In this document: positions 1 to 8,880 of the stretch, one piece after another
Position numbering within the stretch: position 1 is the stretch's first letter
Layout of the letters: the number at the start of each line of letters is the position of its first letter
Assembly: GCA_032595675.1 (NCBI GenBank)
Contig: JAVQMD010000002.1
Span: 496,001 to 560,000 of the forward strand
Reading direction: 5' to 3'
DNA length: 64,000 bases
From: Candidatus Electrothrix rattekaaiensis
GTDB lineage: Bacteria > Desulfobacterota > Desulfobulbia > Desulfobulbales > Desulfobulbaceae
The notes under the pieces: generated by a model
Seen by the model: the letters and a program-made list of their open reading frames with translations, nothing else
Database searches by the model: none
What the model was told of the DNA's origin: nothing
Translations under genes and position numbers: made by a program

Positions 1-645
1 TCCTTTTCCTTGCCGCCGGGCGGCATTGTCGGGATTGTCGGTCCCAACGGTGCGGGTAAGACCACCCTCTTTCGCATGATCACGGGTCAGGAAGAGGCGG
101 ATGAGGGCAGTATCCGTATCGGCGAGACCGTGAAGCTCTGCTATGTGGATCAGAGCCGTGATAATCTTGATCCCAACAAAACCATCTTTGAGACGATCTC
201 CGAGGGACAGGAGACGATTTGGCTCGGTACCCAAGAAGTGAATGCCCGTGCCTATGTGGCCAAGTTTAACTTCAGCGGCTCTGCCCAACAGAATAAGGTT
301 TCAGAGATTTCCGGCGGCCAGCGCAATCGGGTCCATCTGGCCATGATGCTCAAAGAGGGCGGGAACGTGCTGCTGCTGGATGAGCCGACTAATGACCTGG
401 ATGTCAACACCCTGCGCGCTCTGGAAGAGGCTCTGGAAAGCTACGGCGGTTGCGCAGTCATCATCAGTCATGACCGATGGTTCCTTGATCGGCTTGCCAC
501 CCATATCATGGCCTTTGAAGGCGATTCCAAGGTGGTTTGGTTTGAGGGCAATTACTCCGAGTATGAGCAGGATTATAAAAAACGGATGGGAGCAGCGGCT
601 GATCAGCCTCATCGTATCCGTTATCGCCATTTAACCAGGGCGTAA
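1..645 (+). CDS. ettA: EttA, energy-dependent translational throttle ABC-F ATPase (5' truncated by window edge)
   Basis: This is the C-terminal 214 residues of an ABC-F protein that binds the ribosomal E site and gates the first peptide bond according to cellular energy. The frame is already open at base 1, so the start lies outside the window. The second ABC domain is complete: Walker A GPNGAGKT (residues 14-21 of the visible part), signature SGGQRNRV, Walker [12 protein letters not shown] and the switch histidine in SHDRWFLD. The ending [10 protein letters not shown] is the usual EttA tail and separates it from Uup and other ABC-F branches. There are no membrane segments, so the protein is cytosolic. 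An inverted repeat lies 34 bp past the stop. Confidence 0.95.
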   Translation, partial: SFSLPPGGIVGIVGPNGAGKTTLFRMITGQEEADEGSIRIGETVKLCYVDQSRDNLDPNKTIFETISEGQETIWLGTQEVNARAYVAKFNFSGSAQQNKVSEISGGQRNRVHLAMMLKEGGNVLLLDEPTNDLDVNTLRALEEALESYGGCAVIISHDRWFLDRLATHIMAFEGDSKVVWFEGNYSEYEQDYKKRMGAAADQPHRIRYRHLTRA

Positions 646-678
646 ATATCAGAGCTGTTGTTGTACAATGAGAAGGGA

Positions 679-709
679 GGGAGAAAAAAGGATTGATATT
701 TTTTCTCCC
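679..709. terminator. Bidirectional hairpin between convergent ettA and sulP
   Basis: A perfect 11-bp inverted repeat (GGGAGAAAAAA / TTTTTTCTCCC) with a 9-nt loop lies between two convergent genes. The A/T-rich foot of the stem gives a U-run for the plus strand and for the minus strand, so it can end both ettA and the SulP gene. Confidence 0.7.
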
Positions 710-743
710 ATGCCCTGCTGTGGTGAGGCGGAGAGTACCGATA

Positions 744-2966
744 CTATCTGCTTGAAGCTAAAAGTTGACGGTTGGCCGTGACGAGGCGTTCCGAAATGAC
801 CCGCAGCATGAGATCCTTAATGGACTCGGCCAAGAGAGGTTCTTCTTTTTGGATCGCCTGCATAGAACTTTTTGTGAGGCGGTAAACAACAGTATTCATG
901 TCTGCCACGATTGTTGCTGTCCGAGGGATATTCAGACAATATCCTACTTCTCCAACCATAGTGCCAATGCAGATTGTCTGGAGACGAACCGGATGGGTAT
1001 TGCCTGTCTGAAGATAGATGGAAATCTGCCCAGATTCAACAAAATACACTGAATCCGAGGCCTCCCCCTGTCGGAGCAGAAGTTCTTTTGATTTCAGGGT
1101 GGACTTTTGCAAGTAAGATTTTAGCAGGCGTATCTGTTCTCTTTTAAACCCTTTTGCGAGCAGTTGTAGGGGTAAAGCAAGGCTTTTTTCTTGTGGTCCG
1201 ATGTTTGATTCAAGTAAGGCATCTTCACACCAAGATAGGGCCCTGTCCAGATCTGAAGCAAAGTTTAAGGATTTTTCGTTCGGCTGGATGCCGTTGTACA
1301 GCATTTGCTGTTTGAGTTGAGAGGATAACGAACTTAATATCACCGTAAAGTTGAGTGAGTCCGCAAGATAAAGGATACGGGTAAAACAGAAGGCTGCTGA
1401 AGAGTCCACTCCTGACACCCGGTGAAAGTCAATGATGAGGTATTGTAAGGGGAGCGATGCACGCAGCCGGGATTGAAGTTCGCTCAGGATGGCGTTAGCT
1501 GTCCCGAAAAAAATAAATCCATGCAGCTCAAGAACGTGGGTGTGCCATCCCAATCTGACAAGCTGCTTGCGTTCACGTGAAGAACGCAAAACATTACTGG
1601 TGAGCTCTGCCCCAGAAAGTTTACGATAAAAAATATCTGTCCGGCTATAACTGATCACAAAGGTAAACATCATAACGACAAAGCCCAGTACGATACCGGT
1701 CATAAAGTTTGTCGCCATAATTGTCAGCCCGATAATTGTAATCATCCCGTAATCAGCCATCGGGAGCGAGGACCATTTTTTTATCAGCCAGTTGTAGAGG
1801 AAGAGGAGTCCCTGAAAGATGAGCAGGCCTCCTAAGACGGCCTTTGGAACAAAAAAGAGCAGAGGGCCTCCGAAGAAGAGTATCAGGAGGGGCATTATTC
1901 CGGCAATGACACCCAAGGCTCGTGTTCGGCTCACAGTCATGTCTCGACCCAGTGAGGTGGTCCCTAACGAGTGAAATCCTATCATCCCACCAGCAAATGC
2001 CGTCAAGATATTGGTTTTTCCTGCTGACTCGAGCTCGTGGTTCAAGTCCATATCTCTTCGGTCATTCATCTCAATGCCACTGAGATTCAGTAACAGACTG
2101 ATCGGGGTAATAATGAGAACCGCTCCTATATTGCCCAATTGTCCTTGAATTATATCCCAGCGGGCAGAAAAAAAATGCCTGGGATCAATAATGGGCCAGC
2201 TTTTTGGCAAGTCAATATTTCCAAGCAGGAGTTTGGCATCAGCAGCGTTCTGAACGTTGCTGTCGCTGTATATAAGCAGGAAATAGAACAGTATTCCCTC
2301 AGCAAGAAGCAGGCCTGGTAAGGCTAAACTGTGTCGTATTCGACGGGTACCGATAAAGAGGAGAAGGCCGAACAGGACTCCAGGGAGCCACACTTCCAGC
2401 TCGTTACCTGTAAACAATCTCACCAGATTGTTTGCACTGAGGTTATGGTCCACCATGGTTCCTATGCCACCCAAGAGCAGCATGATACCGGTTCCAGCCA
2501 TGAAACCACCAATGACAGGGTAGGGGAGGTAGCGCACCAGAATGCCCAGTTTAAACCTTCCCAACAGGATCAGGATCAGTCCATTGAGAAAAGTTATGAG
2601 GGCTATGAGGACCAGGACCGTGGGCAAAGCCGTATCAGCTGTGGTCAGGGTGGCTGTTATGGCGGAGATAGACGTTGCCATAACGACCAGAGGGCTATCC
2701 TGTAGTCCAGCTATAATTCCCTCATTTTTAGAAAAAAAGGTAATACTGAGGGAGGTGATAGAGACGGTAACCAAGGCCATAGCAATTCCTCGCGGAAGTT
2801 CTATGGCTAGTGGACCGACAAAAATAAGGCTGGTGAGTGAGATCGAAAAGATGCTGAGGAGGGTACCGAGAAGGACGCCTGCTGTGATGGTTGACAACCA
2901 AGACGGAACCTGTATTCCAATACCGGATCTTTTTGTGTCCTCTTTCTCTATTGGTAGCGATGACAT
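744..2966 (-). CDS. SulP-family anion transporter with STAS and cyclic-nucleotide-binding domains
   Basis: This 740-residue protein is a SulP/SLC26-type permease for sulfate, bicarbonate or similar anions. Residues about 25-440 hold many hydrophobic helices of the permease core. A STAS domain follows at about 465-580 (LIIDFHRVSGVDSSAA is the conserved switch region), and a CRP-like cNMP-binding domain lies at about 615-725 (motif GTMVGEVGYC and IPRTATIVA). Ordinary SulP proteins are about 560 residues, so the extra 170 residues are the nucleotide domain, which suggests that a small molecule gates transport. In a sulfur-metabolising cell, sulfate is an attractive substrate, but the sequence does not fix it. 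The gene stands alone, convergent with ettA. Confidence 0.9.
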   Translation of the reverse strand: MSSLPIEKEDTKRSGIGIQVPSWLSTITAGVLLGTLLSIFSISLTSLIFVGPLAIELPRGIAMALVTVSITSLSITFFSKNEGIIAGLQDSPLVVMATSISAITATLTTADTALPTVLVLIALITFLNGLILILLGRFKLGILVRYLPYPVIGGFMAGTGIMLLLGGIGTMVDHNLSANNLVRLFTGNELEVWLPGVLFGLLLFIGTRRIRHSLALPGLLLAEGILFYFLLIYSDSNVQNAADAKLLLGNIDLPKSWPIIDPRHFFSARWDIIQGQLGNIGAVLIITPISLLLNLSGIEMNDRRDMDLNHELESAGKTNILTAFAGGMIGFHSLGTTSLGRDMTVSRTRALGVIAGIMPLLILFFGGPLLFFVPKAVLGGLLIFQGLLFLYNWLIKKWSSLPMADYGMITIIGLTIMATNFMTGIVLGFVVMMFTFVISYSRTDIFYRKLSGAELTSNVLRSSRERKQLVRLGWHTHVLELHGFIFFGTANAILSELQSRLRASLPLQYLIIDFHRVSGVDSSAAFCFTRILYLADSLNFTVILSSLSSQLKQQMLYNGIQPNEKSLNFASDLDRALSWCEDALLESNIGPQEKSLALPLQLLAKGFKREQIRLLKSYLQKSTLKSKELLLRQGEASDSVYFVESGQISIYLQTGNTHPVRLQTICIGTMVGEVGYCLNIPRTATIVADMNTVVYRLTKSSMQAIQKEEPLLAESIKDLMLRVISERLVTANRQLLASSR

Positions 2967-3110
2967 GCTATTTTATTGATCCTGCTGCAAGTATCAGTGA
3001 GTCTATGCGGCAAGATATCAAGATCAGCTGCGGTGAATGTTTTGACATGTGCTTTGTAACACCTCAAAAAAAAGCTATTGTTTTGCTGCCTTTCTGTGTA
3101 GGGGATCTTT

Positions 3111-4148
3111 TCAGTCTGAGGTATTGGAGACTTTTTCTCGTAAGAGATTTTTTATTGAAGTATCGTCGTCTGGGTTTTCCTGCCGAGCCTTTTTGAGGTC
3201 TTGAATAGCCTTGGTGACGCATTGATTCTGTTCCCAGCCAGCGAGTTTGGCATCCAGGTCAACATGCTCCCATTTCGCATGGCCATTTTTTTTCAACCAC
3301 CCCTCATTGCTGTAGATGATTCGACCAACCTCACCAACATTTTTGCAGTTCGGGTGATTTTCGTCATAGTTATAGCTCATGAGAACAGCCTTCACCGCAA
3401 AGGTGTTGACCGGTTTTTTTTGCCAGCTATATGTTTTGGCAGGGATGATGGAAGGCACATAATGCTGAGCGATATTTTGATCTGTTATGGGGAGGAGATG
3501 AAGATTGTCAGTGTAGATAGTCGAGAAGAGACTTACTGGATACCCAGAAATATAAAACATTGCATCAATAACCTCTGAGCGAAGCAGCATCAGGGCTTTT
3601 TTAGGATCGCCGTACTTCATTTCACTTGGGGTGACACCAGCAACCTCAAAAAAAAGAGAAGCAGTCAATGCGGTGCCACTCCCTTTGGAGCCGATGGCTA
3701 CGATCTTTCCTTGTAAATCAGCAAAGGACTTGATAGAGCGAGAAGCCAAGATATGAACTTCTTCATTGTACAGCGGGAAAATCATTTTAATTTGTTTCGC
3801 AATGCTATTCAGCTCAGTATTACCGGAAGAGCGAATAGAGGCCAAGACATCTGACTGAACAATACCGAGCTGAACATCTTTGCGTTCATAAACATCCGCA
3901 ACATTGTCCAGAGAGCCATTGGATGGGTGAACATTCAGGGAAATGCCCTCCTGCTTAACCAGTCTGGAAATGTCATATCCTATCTGTATATATGTACCTT
4001 TTGTACCTCCAGTGACAATACCCATCTCTGTTGCTGCTTGTGTTGGGGAGACTGTTGGGGAGACGAGAGAAACGACATAGACAAAAAAAGCGACTGTGGC
4101 TAACAACAGCGTATATGATCGTAATGAGCTCATGTGTTTTTGCACCAT
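3111..4148 (-). CDS. TAXI-family TRAP transporter solute-binding protein (orphan)
   Basis: This 345-residue periplasmic receptor belongs to the TAXI (TRAP-associated extracytoplasmic immunogenic) family. Residues 1-39 form a signal peptide ending near PTQAA. The mature start GIVTGGTKGTYIQIGYDIS and the following QLGIVQSD segment are typical ligand-fold regions. TAXI receptors normally feed a fused DctQM-type permease for organic or amino acids. No TRAP permease gene adjoins it, so its partner must be elsewhere or be absent. The long charged tail (about residues 315-345) is unusual for the family. An alternative start at Met6 would still give an exported protein. Confidence 0.85.
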   Translation of the reverse strand: MVQKHMSSLRSYTLLLATVAFFVYVVSLVSPTVSPTQAATEMGIVTGGTKGTYIQIGYDISRLVKQEGISLNVHPSNGSLDNVADVYERKDVQLGIVQSDVLASIRSSGNTELNSIAKQIKMIFPLYNEEVHILASRSIKSFADLQGKIVAIGSKGSGTALTASLFFEVAGVTPSEMKYGDPKKALMLLRSEVIDAMFYISGYPVSLFSTIYTDNLHLLPITDQNIAQHYVPSIIPAKTYSWQKKPVNTFAVKAVLMSYNYDENHPNCKNVGEVGRIIYSNEGWLKKNGHAKWEHVDLDAKLAGWEQNQCVTKAIQDLKKARQENPDDDTSIKNLLREKVSNTSD

Positions 4149-4415
4149 TAAAATAGTTTTTAGTCAGCTGCGGGTACTGACGTGCAACCCAGAATTGTTT
4201 GCAGAAAGAGCATAAAATGTCAATTTGGCACGGATGCGTGATATTACTGACCGACATATTTTAACCAGCTGTCATTATAAGTCAATAAAATAACGTGTCA
4301 TGTGCAACAAAAGAAATTATAAAAATATTTTTGTCTTGTAGGGACGCATTGCTTCAATGTGGTGTATATTTTTTATACATGAAAGAATGAAATAAGCCGT
4401 AGTGTACCAACTGCC

Positions 4416-5948
4416 TCAGTCTTCTAATAATTGATAAATCATAGGCATCTGTTCACGAATTCTCTGCAGTGTTATTGTATCAATTGTTTTGCCGGTCATG
4501 GGGATGCGTTTAACATATTCCTGTAGTATTCCTGGAGCTCTTCCGTATTTGTATGAATAAGGAAATTTTCCCGTGTTATCGATAATGTTATCCCTGTTGT
4601 CCGAGTTTGGCACACTGATATAGAGTTCGCTTTCCGAGATTTTGTTGTCTGTTGCAAACAGCTGTTTTGCTTTTATGTGTTCATACAGTTCGACAGCTGT
4701 ATTTTGAGCAGGATCAATCAGCGTAATGTTTTTTTCCATATAGGGCTTATACCTGTATTCTCCGTCTGCTGATCGATATTGATACAGTTCATCAAGAATT
4801 TGATGGATCTCCTGTTCGAGGTAAGGATAATGGGTGCATCCTAAAATCAATACCTTCAATTTATTCTGCGTGTTGGAATCTTTCACTTTCTCCAGCAGAG
4901 AAACAAGATGAAAGCGCATATAATTGACAGGATCATTGATCTGCATTGCAGAGCAGTCTGACACATCGTTGGTGTCACAGAGTATTTTTGAATCCGAGAA
5001 ATTAAAGTGATACATATCCAGCAGCGACGTTCTGATCCCATCTTCTGCTTCCGCAACAGGCCCCTTGTAATTCGGGTTCAACCCGACAGCGTCGATATCG
5101 TAGTAGTCTTTATCACCATCAATCGCTTCGGCTATGCCTGTTCCCCCTTGCGCAACAACTTCTATCTCGGCTTCTAACTGTTCCTCCTTGGCTATTTTCC
5201 TGATAGCCTTTTCGTACCCCCCTGAACTTACTGTCCCCGCAGTTGCCAGTAAACCTATTATCCCCTTTTCAGCATTTGTAAAATGCTCTAGGGCTGCCCT
5301 TGCTCCTGCATCAATAACACCGATGACCTTGATGTCCAATCCTGTCTTGTCCATCAGCAGGTTAATTTTTTTCGTGCCATATGCCGTGGCGGTATTACAG
5401 GCTATGACGATTGATTTTACAGGAGATTTATCGGTTTTATACGTTGCGGAATGTGCATCGGGGTAGTACTTGTTCGAGAGGAGAAACTGCACATCTTTAA
5501 TGATATGCTCTTCCAGTAGGGTATCTTTGCTTTCTTTATGGTAGTTTCCATAGGGCATGTTGGCGAGATCGCCGAGATATATAAACTTTTCTCCTTTAAA
5601 GTCGTTTACATGATCGCCCCCGTAACCGTGGTGGGTATTGCTGAACTCATCAAGGTTTATAATGGAGTTGAAAACTGTCAGGCCTCCTGTCCCGGAGTCA
5701 AAGATACCTATAGGTAGTTCTTTTTTCTTGTTTGGATAATGTTCAGTATCTATGTAGAAGTAATTATCCTTTTCCGTCAGCATGACCTGAATAATATCAT
5801 TAATGGTTTTATTCTCTGTTCGGGCACTAACAGGAGGAACACATCCAAGAAAAACACATCCAAGAAAGATGGGCAAGTATAGAAGGAGCAGGATTCTAGA
5901 GAACATCATAACAGGACCGAGAGTTTTGTTTGACGTGTTGCGCACCAA
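4416..5948 (-). CDS. Exported glutamate/aspartate racemase-like protein
   Basis: The protein has 510 residues, about twice the usual 265 of MurI glutamate racemase. Family motifs are clear: GIFDSGTGGLTV (81-92), VIACNTATAYG (181-191, catalytic Cys184) and LGCTHYPYL (369-377, catalytic Cys371), so both active-site cysteines are present. Residues 14-43 form a hydrophobic export signal with cysteines at 31 and 36. That predicts an envelope location, which is odd for an enzyme that makes cytosolic D-glutamate for peptidoglycan. Insertions between the motifs (about 100-170 and 270-360) account for the extra length. The substrate is not determined by the sequence, and aspartate or another amino acid is possible. 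Confidence 0.8.
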   Translation of the reverse strand: MVRNTSNKTLGPVMMFSRILLLLYLPIFLGCVFLGCVPPVSARTENKTINDIIQVMLTEKDNYFYIDTEHYPNKKKELPIGIFDSGTGGLTVFNSIINLDEFSNTHHGYGGDHVNDFKGEKFIYLGDLANMPYGNYHKESKDTLLEEHIIKDVQFLLSNKYYPDAHSATYKTDKSPVKSIVIACNTATAYGTKKINLLMDKTGLDIKVIGVIDAGARAALEHFTNAEKGIIGLLATAGTVSSGGYEKAIRKIAKEEQLEAEIEVVAQGGTGIAEAIDGDKDYYDIDAVGLNPNYKGPVAEAEDGIRTSLLDMYHFNFSDSKILCDTNDVSDCSAMQINDPVNYMRFHLVSLLEKVKDSNTQNKLKVLILGCTHYPYLEQEIHQILDELYQYRSADGEYRYKPYMEKNITLIDPAQNTAVELYEHIKAKQLFATDNKISESELYISVPNSDNRDNIIDNTGKFPYSYKYGRAPGILQEYVKRIPMTGKTIDTITLQRIREQMPMIYQLLED

Positions 5949-6310
5949 TAGCTTCTGGAGCAGGGCATTGATGACAAGCTAACGTATGCGGGAGCGGTTT
6001 TTTGTCCTCATGCGTTACAGTTTGAGTACTCTGGTATAGTATACCTGACAGGAACGGTCCAGATTATTTTGAGGAAATATCGGCATGCGGAGAATTCAAG
6101 GCGTCTCCGCTTCGCCGTGTGCTTTTTGTACCATTCTGTTTTTTTGAGGATAATTTTTTTTACCCATGCGGAAGCAATTTTTATTATCCTCACGATAAAA
6201 AAGAAAGAGATAATCTCCGTAGGAGGAATTGGTCGTCAATGACCCGAGTGGATGTCCAGAGAAGAAAGCTGGAAGTGTTTTCGAGAGGGAGTCCCGATAC
6301 AGAGAGCAAT
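5949..6310. other. Intergenic region, no convincing gene
   Basis: These 362 bp between the racemase-like gene and the tRNA terminator hold only short open frames of low-complexity composition. A near-palindrome GGTATAGTATACC at about 6033-6045 could overlap a minus-strand -10 for the racemase gene, but no convincing -35 is seen. Confidence 0.4.
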
Positions 6311-6359
6311 AAAATCAAAAAAGGCCTTAGCGAAAATTTAAAAAATTCGCTAAGGCCTT
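6311..6359 (-). terminator. Intrinsic terminator of the tRNA-Lys/tRNA-Glu transcript
   Basis: A perfect 14-bp inverted repeat (6321-6334 with 6346-6359, arm AAGGCCTTAGCGAA) with an 11-nt A/T-rich loop is followed on the minus strand by TTTTGATTTT. It lies immediately downstream of the tRNA-Glu 3' end. Confidence 0.85.
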
Positions 6360-6365
6360 GATATG

Positions 6366-6443
6366 TGGCGTCCCCAACCGGATTTGAACCGGTGTTGCCG
6401 GCGTGAAAGGCCGGTGTCCTGGACCAGACTAGACGATGGGGAC
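6366..6443 (-). tRNA. tRNA-Glu (anticodon TTC), CCA encoded
   Basis: Read on the minus strand it begins GTCCCCATCGTCTAG and ends with the complementary acceptor strand, discriminator G and an encoded CCA (6366-6368). The anticodon loop carries TTC between CCGGC-type stem arms, and the T loop is GGTTCAAATCC. It follows tRNA-Lys by 8 bp on the same transcript. Confidence 0.95.
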
Positions 6444-6451
6444 ATATATGC

Positions 6452-6527
6452 TGGTGGGTCGTGCGCGGCTCGAACGCGCGACTCTCTGCTTAAAAGGCAG
6501 ATACTCTACCGGCTGAGTTAACGACCC
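6452..6527 (-). tRNA. tRNA-Lys (anticodon TTT), CCA encoded
   Basis: The minus strand starts GGGTCGTTAACTCAG and closes with ACGACCC, discriminator A and an encoded CCA. The anticodon stem TCTGC/GCAGA encloses the loop CTTTTAA, which gives anticodon TTT. It is the first gene of a two-tRNA transcript. Confidence 0.95.
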
Positions 6528-6548
6528 GTATGCGCTGAGAGCCAGTCA

Positions 6549-6578
6549 TTTATATCATTTTTTCTTGGCCTGTGTCAA
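6549..6578 (-). promoter_or_regulatory. Sigma-70 promoter of the tRNA pair
   Basis: On the minus strand a perfect -35 TTGACA (6578-6573) is followed after 18 bp by -10 TATAAA (6554-6549). It lies about 20 bp upstream of the tRNA-Lys 5' end, as expected for a stable-RNA promoter. Confidence 0.75.
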
Positions 6579-6827
6579 CTAAAAAAAAGCATGTCATGTT
6601 TATTTTTTCTTCTGACTCTTTTTCCAGCTCTATAGTGCTTGTTGCTTCGGGCTATCTTTGTTATAAGATTTCGGTGTGGTCTGGATTTTTTTTGCTTGCT
6701 CTATTCCGTACGTTTTCCGACTGAAAAGAGGGGAGCGTGCCGTGCAGACAATATTTGAGACAGTATTTCACACCAAAATTCTACAGCCCGCCTAGGCAGG
6801 GTTGTTTTCTTTTTACCAGGACGATAT
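6579..6827. other. Intergenic region upstream of rdgC
   Basis: There is no open frame of note. The stretch is T-rich and must carry the rdgC promoter, but no convincing -35/-10 pair with standard spacing is seen. A ribosome-binding site is also weak (CCAGGACG before the start). Confidence 0.35.
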
Positions 6828-7433
6828 ATGGGATTATTATCAGGAAGTGCCTCATTCACTCGTTTCACAGTGGAAGGTGAGGTGCCGGAGAATTTTTGGG
6901 ATTTTGTTGCCCAGCGGGTGACAGAACACTCTTTTCAGGACATTGACGATACCATTGATGAACACTCCATTGGTTGGGTCTCAGTAGCAGATATGTTTGA
7001 CAGCGAGTTTGCTTTCAGCTCTTATGCTGCCGGAGATTATGTTGTCTTGTCTATGCGTGTTGATGAGCGGAAGGTCTCTCCGGCTGTGCTGAGGAAGTTT
7101 ACAGCCAAGGAAGAGTCTCGTCTCAGGCAGGAACAAGGAGTACGACGTTTAAGCCGTAATGTTCGCCTTGAAATCAAAGAGCGAATTCGAGCGGAAATGG
7201 TGCGCAAGTCGCCGCCCATCCCGGCAGTCTATGACCTCTGCTGGAATCTCTCTAATAATACCCTGCTTTTTTTCACCAACAGCCGTAAGGCGCTTGCTTT
7301 GTTGGAAGATCTGTTCAGGGAGACCTTTGAGCTTTCTCTGATCATGCAGATCCCCTGGAATAATGCACTTCAGCTGACAGATCCCGCAATTGCGGAGAAA
7401 CTTGCCGATTTGCAACCAGCATTACTCATTTAA
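6828..7433 (+). CDS. rdgC: RdgC-like recombination-associated protein, N-terminal part
   Basis: The 201 residues begin MGLLSGSASFTRFTVEG, the characteristic start of the RdgC family, a ring-shaped DNA-binding protein that modulates RecA-dependent recombination. E. coli RdgC is about 300 residues, so this product covers only the first part. The frame ends at a clean stop, and the next gene, 73 bp downstream on the same strand, has sequence of the kind seen in the C-terminal part of longer RdgC relatives. It is therefore either a genuine two-subunit RdgC or a split gene. The protein is cytosolic, with no signal or membrane segment. Confidence 0.8.
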   Translation: MGLLSGSASFTRFTVEGEVPENFWDFVAQRVTEHSFQDIDDTIDEHSIGWVSVADMFDSEFAFSSYAAGDYVVLSMRVDERKVSPAVLRKFTAKEESRLRQEQGVRRLSRNVRLEIKERIRAEMVRKSPPIPAVYDLCWNLSNNTLLFFTNSRKALALLEDLFRETFELSLIMQIPWNNALQLTDPAIAEKLADLQPALLI

Positions 7434-7506
7434 CCGATAGGGAAAAAGGGGATGTGAGGAACGGGCGTTTTTTTGCCGTTTAACCTCGCTCAACCTTGAG
7501 GATTTT

Positions 7507-8061
7507 ATGGACTTAATTGATCTTATAGAAGAAAAACGTTTTATCGGTCAGGAGTTTCTGGCGTGGCTTTGGTTTAAAAGCGAAGAGCGGGGTGGGAGCA
7601 TTGAGCTTCCTGGCCGGGGCGATATCCAGGTCGCTTTTGAAAAGCATATGCTGTTGGAATATGGTGAAGGCCCGGAAAGTGAAAAACTGATCTGCCGGGG
7701 CTTGCAAACCGAGCTGAGAGAGGCCCGAGCTGGGTTGGCTTTGGGAAAAAAACCGGAACAGGCCAGGATCAAAATCGGCAGCGATGATTACGAGTTCAGT
7801 ATCACCCTGACTGCGGCCACTATGGAATTTCGCAGTGTTCGCTTGCCCAAGACCGCCGGGACAGAGGACGGTGACGGCGATGACGCTGAAAGTTTTGAGG
7901 GGCAGGCCTTGGAGCGGATTTCCCTGTTTGAAGACGGGATTGAGCTGGTCAATGAGCTGTTCCGCCTTTTTATCAATATCAGGACATCAGGTGACTGGTC
8001 AGATGAGCTGGTCAGGCTGCGGTCCTGGGTACATACCAGTGCGGATCAGCTCGCCCTGTAG
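7507..8061 (+). CDS. RdgC-associated protein, probable C-terminal half of RdgC
   Basis: This 184-residue acidic protein contains the segment GQEFLAWLWFKSEERGG (residues 14-30) followed by LREARAGLALGKKPEQA. From memory these resemble the C-terminal region of longer RdgC proteins in deltaproteobacteria. It starts with a good ATG directly after the short gap behind rdgC and is evidently cotranscribed. An acidic linker at about 120-130 (EDGDGDDAE) separates two halves. Its function is inferred from context: DNA binding together with the upstream RdgC part. Confidence 0.6.
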   Translation: MDLIDLIEEKRFIGQEFLAWLWFKSEERGGSIELPGRGDIQVAFEKHMLLEYGEGPESEKLICRGLQTELREARAGLALGKKPEQARIKIGSDDYEFSITLTAATMEFRSVRLPKTAGTEDGDGDDAESFEGQALERISLFEDGIELVNELFRLFINIRTSGDWSDELVRLRSWVHTSADQLAL

Positions 8062-8139
8062 AAGGAGATAGTCGGGTGGAATTTTGCTGCTTCAGGGTAT
8101 GAATGGTTATCAGCTATTTTTGCAACGGAGGGAGTTACA

Positions 8140-8823
8140 GTGAACCAGAAGCTTTTTATGAGTTACGTGAATGCGGACGATCAGCACGAGCAGGGACGGT
8201 TGACCCGTCGTCAATTTATGGCCTATACAGCTGCCGGTGCCGCCGGGATGATGCTGCCTGCTGTTGGTGAAGCCGGGATTTGGAGCTGCATAAAATACGC
8301 AGCTAGGCTTCAGCCGACTCGTCTGATTGCCGGGCTGATCTTTGATGTGGGCAAGGCAGTGGTAGTTTCTCTGGTTTCCGATGCTATTGTGGATAGTCTG
8401 TCCAGCCGTCGTTACAGCCGATCCACAGCATACCGCGATTTTGGTTCCAGTACTCGAAGTATCGGGTTATCCTCTTTGGAAAAGGAGCACTTCAAGCCGG
8501 TTCCCTACAAGGCATCGGTGATTACGCTGGGCATTGCTGATTATGAACTGCATCCTAATCGGAAAATCAAGATGAAGATAGAGAGCGAGGAGGAACGGCG
8601 GCGTTTTGCAACGGTGTTGCGGTATCTTCAGGATGAGAAAATCAAAATCAAGATTGCTGGCTTTGACATGGGATATGCCAAACCGGCCAACGAGTTCAGC
8701 GACCTTGAACCGGATGACCTGCTGACCTTGGAGCGTTGGCACCTGCGACAACATCAGGAAACCCATGTGCATAATCTGATTGCCGCGACAGGGGTTTCTG
8801 CCTTTGATCGGCTTGTTGTGTAA
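8140..8823 (+). CDS. Tat-exported protein of unknown function
   Basis: The 227-residue product starts with GTG, chosen because GGAGGGAG sits about 6 bp upstream. Residues 21-45 form a twin-arginine signal: Arg23-Arg24 in TRRQFM, then an Ala/Gly-rich hydrophobic stretch ending PAVGEA. Folded export through Tat is therefore likely. A second hydrophobic segment at about 65-85 (IAGLIFDVGKAVVVSLVSD) could anchor it. I recognise no domain in the rest, which is charged and ends in a helical, Leu-rich part. It follows the RdgC pair by 78 bp and may share its transcript. Confidence 0.6.
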   Translation: MNQKLFMSYVNADDQHEQGRLTRRQFMAYTAAGAAGMMLPAVGEAGIWSCIKYAARLQPTRLIAGLIFDVGKAVVVSLVSDAIVDSLSSRRYSRSTAYRDFGSSTRSIGLSSLEKEHFKPVPYKASVITLGIADYELHPNRKIKMKIESEEERRRFATVLRYLQDEKIKIKIAGFDMGYAKPANEFSDLEPDDLLTLERWHLRQHQETHVHNLIAATGVSAFDRLVV

Positions 8824-8830
8824 TTCCACC

Positions 8831-8858
8831 GTAGGGACACGGCATGCCGTGTCCTTAC
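8831..8858. repeat. Dispersed palindrome, GTAGGGGCACGGC family (copy 1)
   Basis: GTAGGGACACGGCATGCCGTGTCCTTAC forms a nearly perfect hairpin. Related palindromes occur at 32067-32094 and 57118-57144, each just after a gene end. This is a REP-like short repeat. Confidence 0.8.
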
Positions 8859-8880
8859 CGAAATATTCCGTTTGTACATC

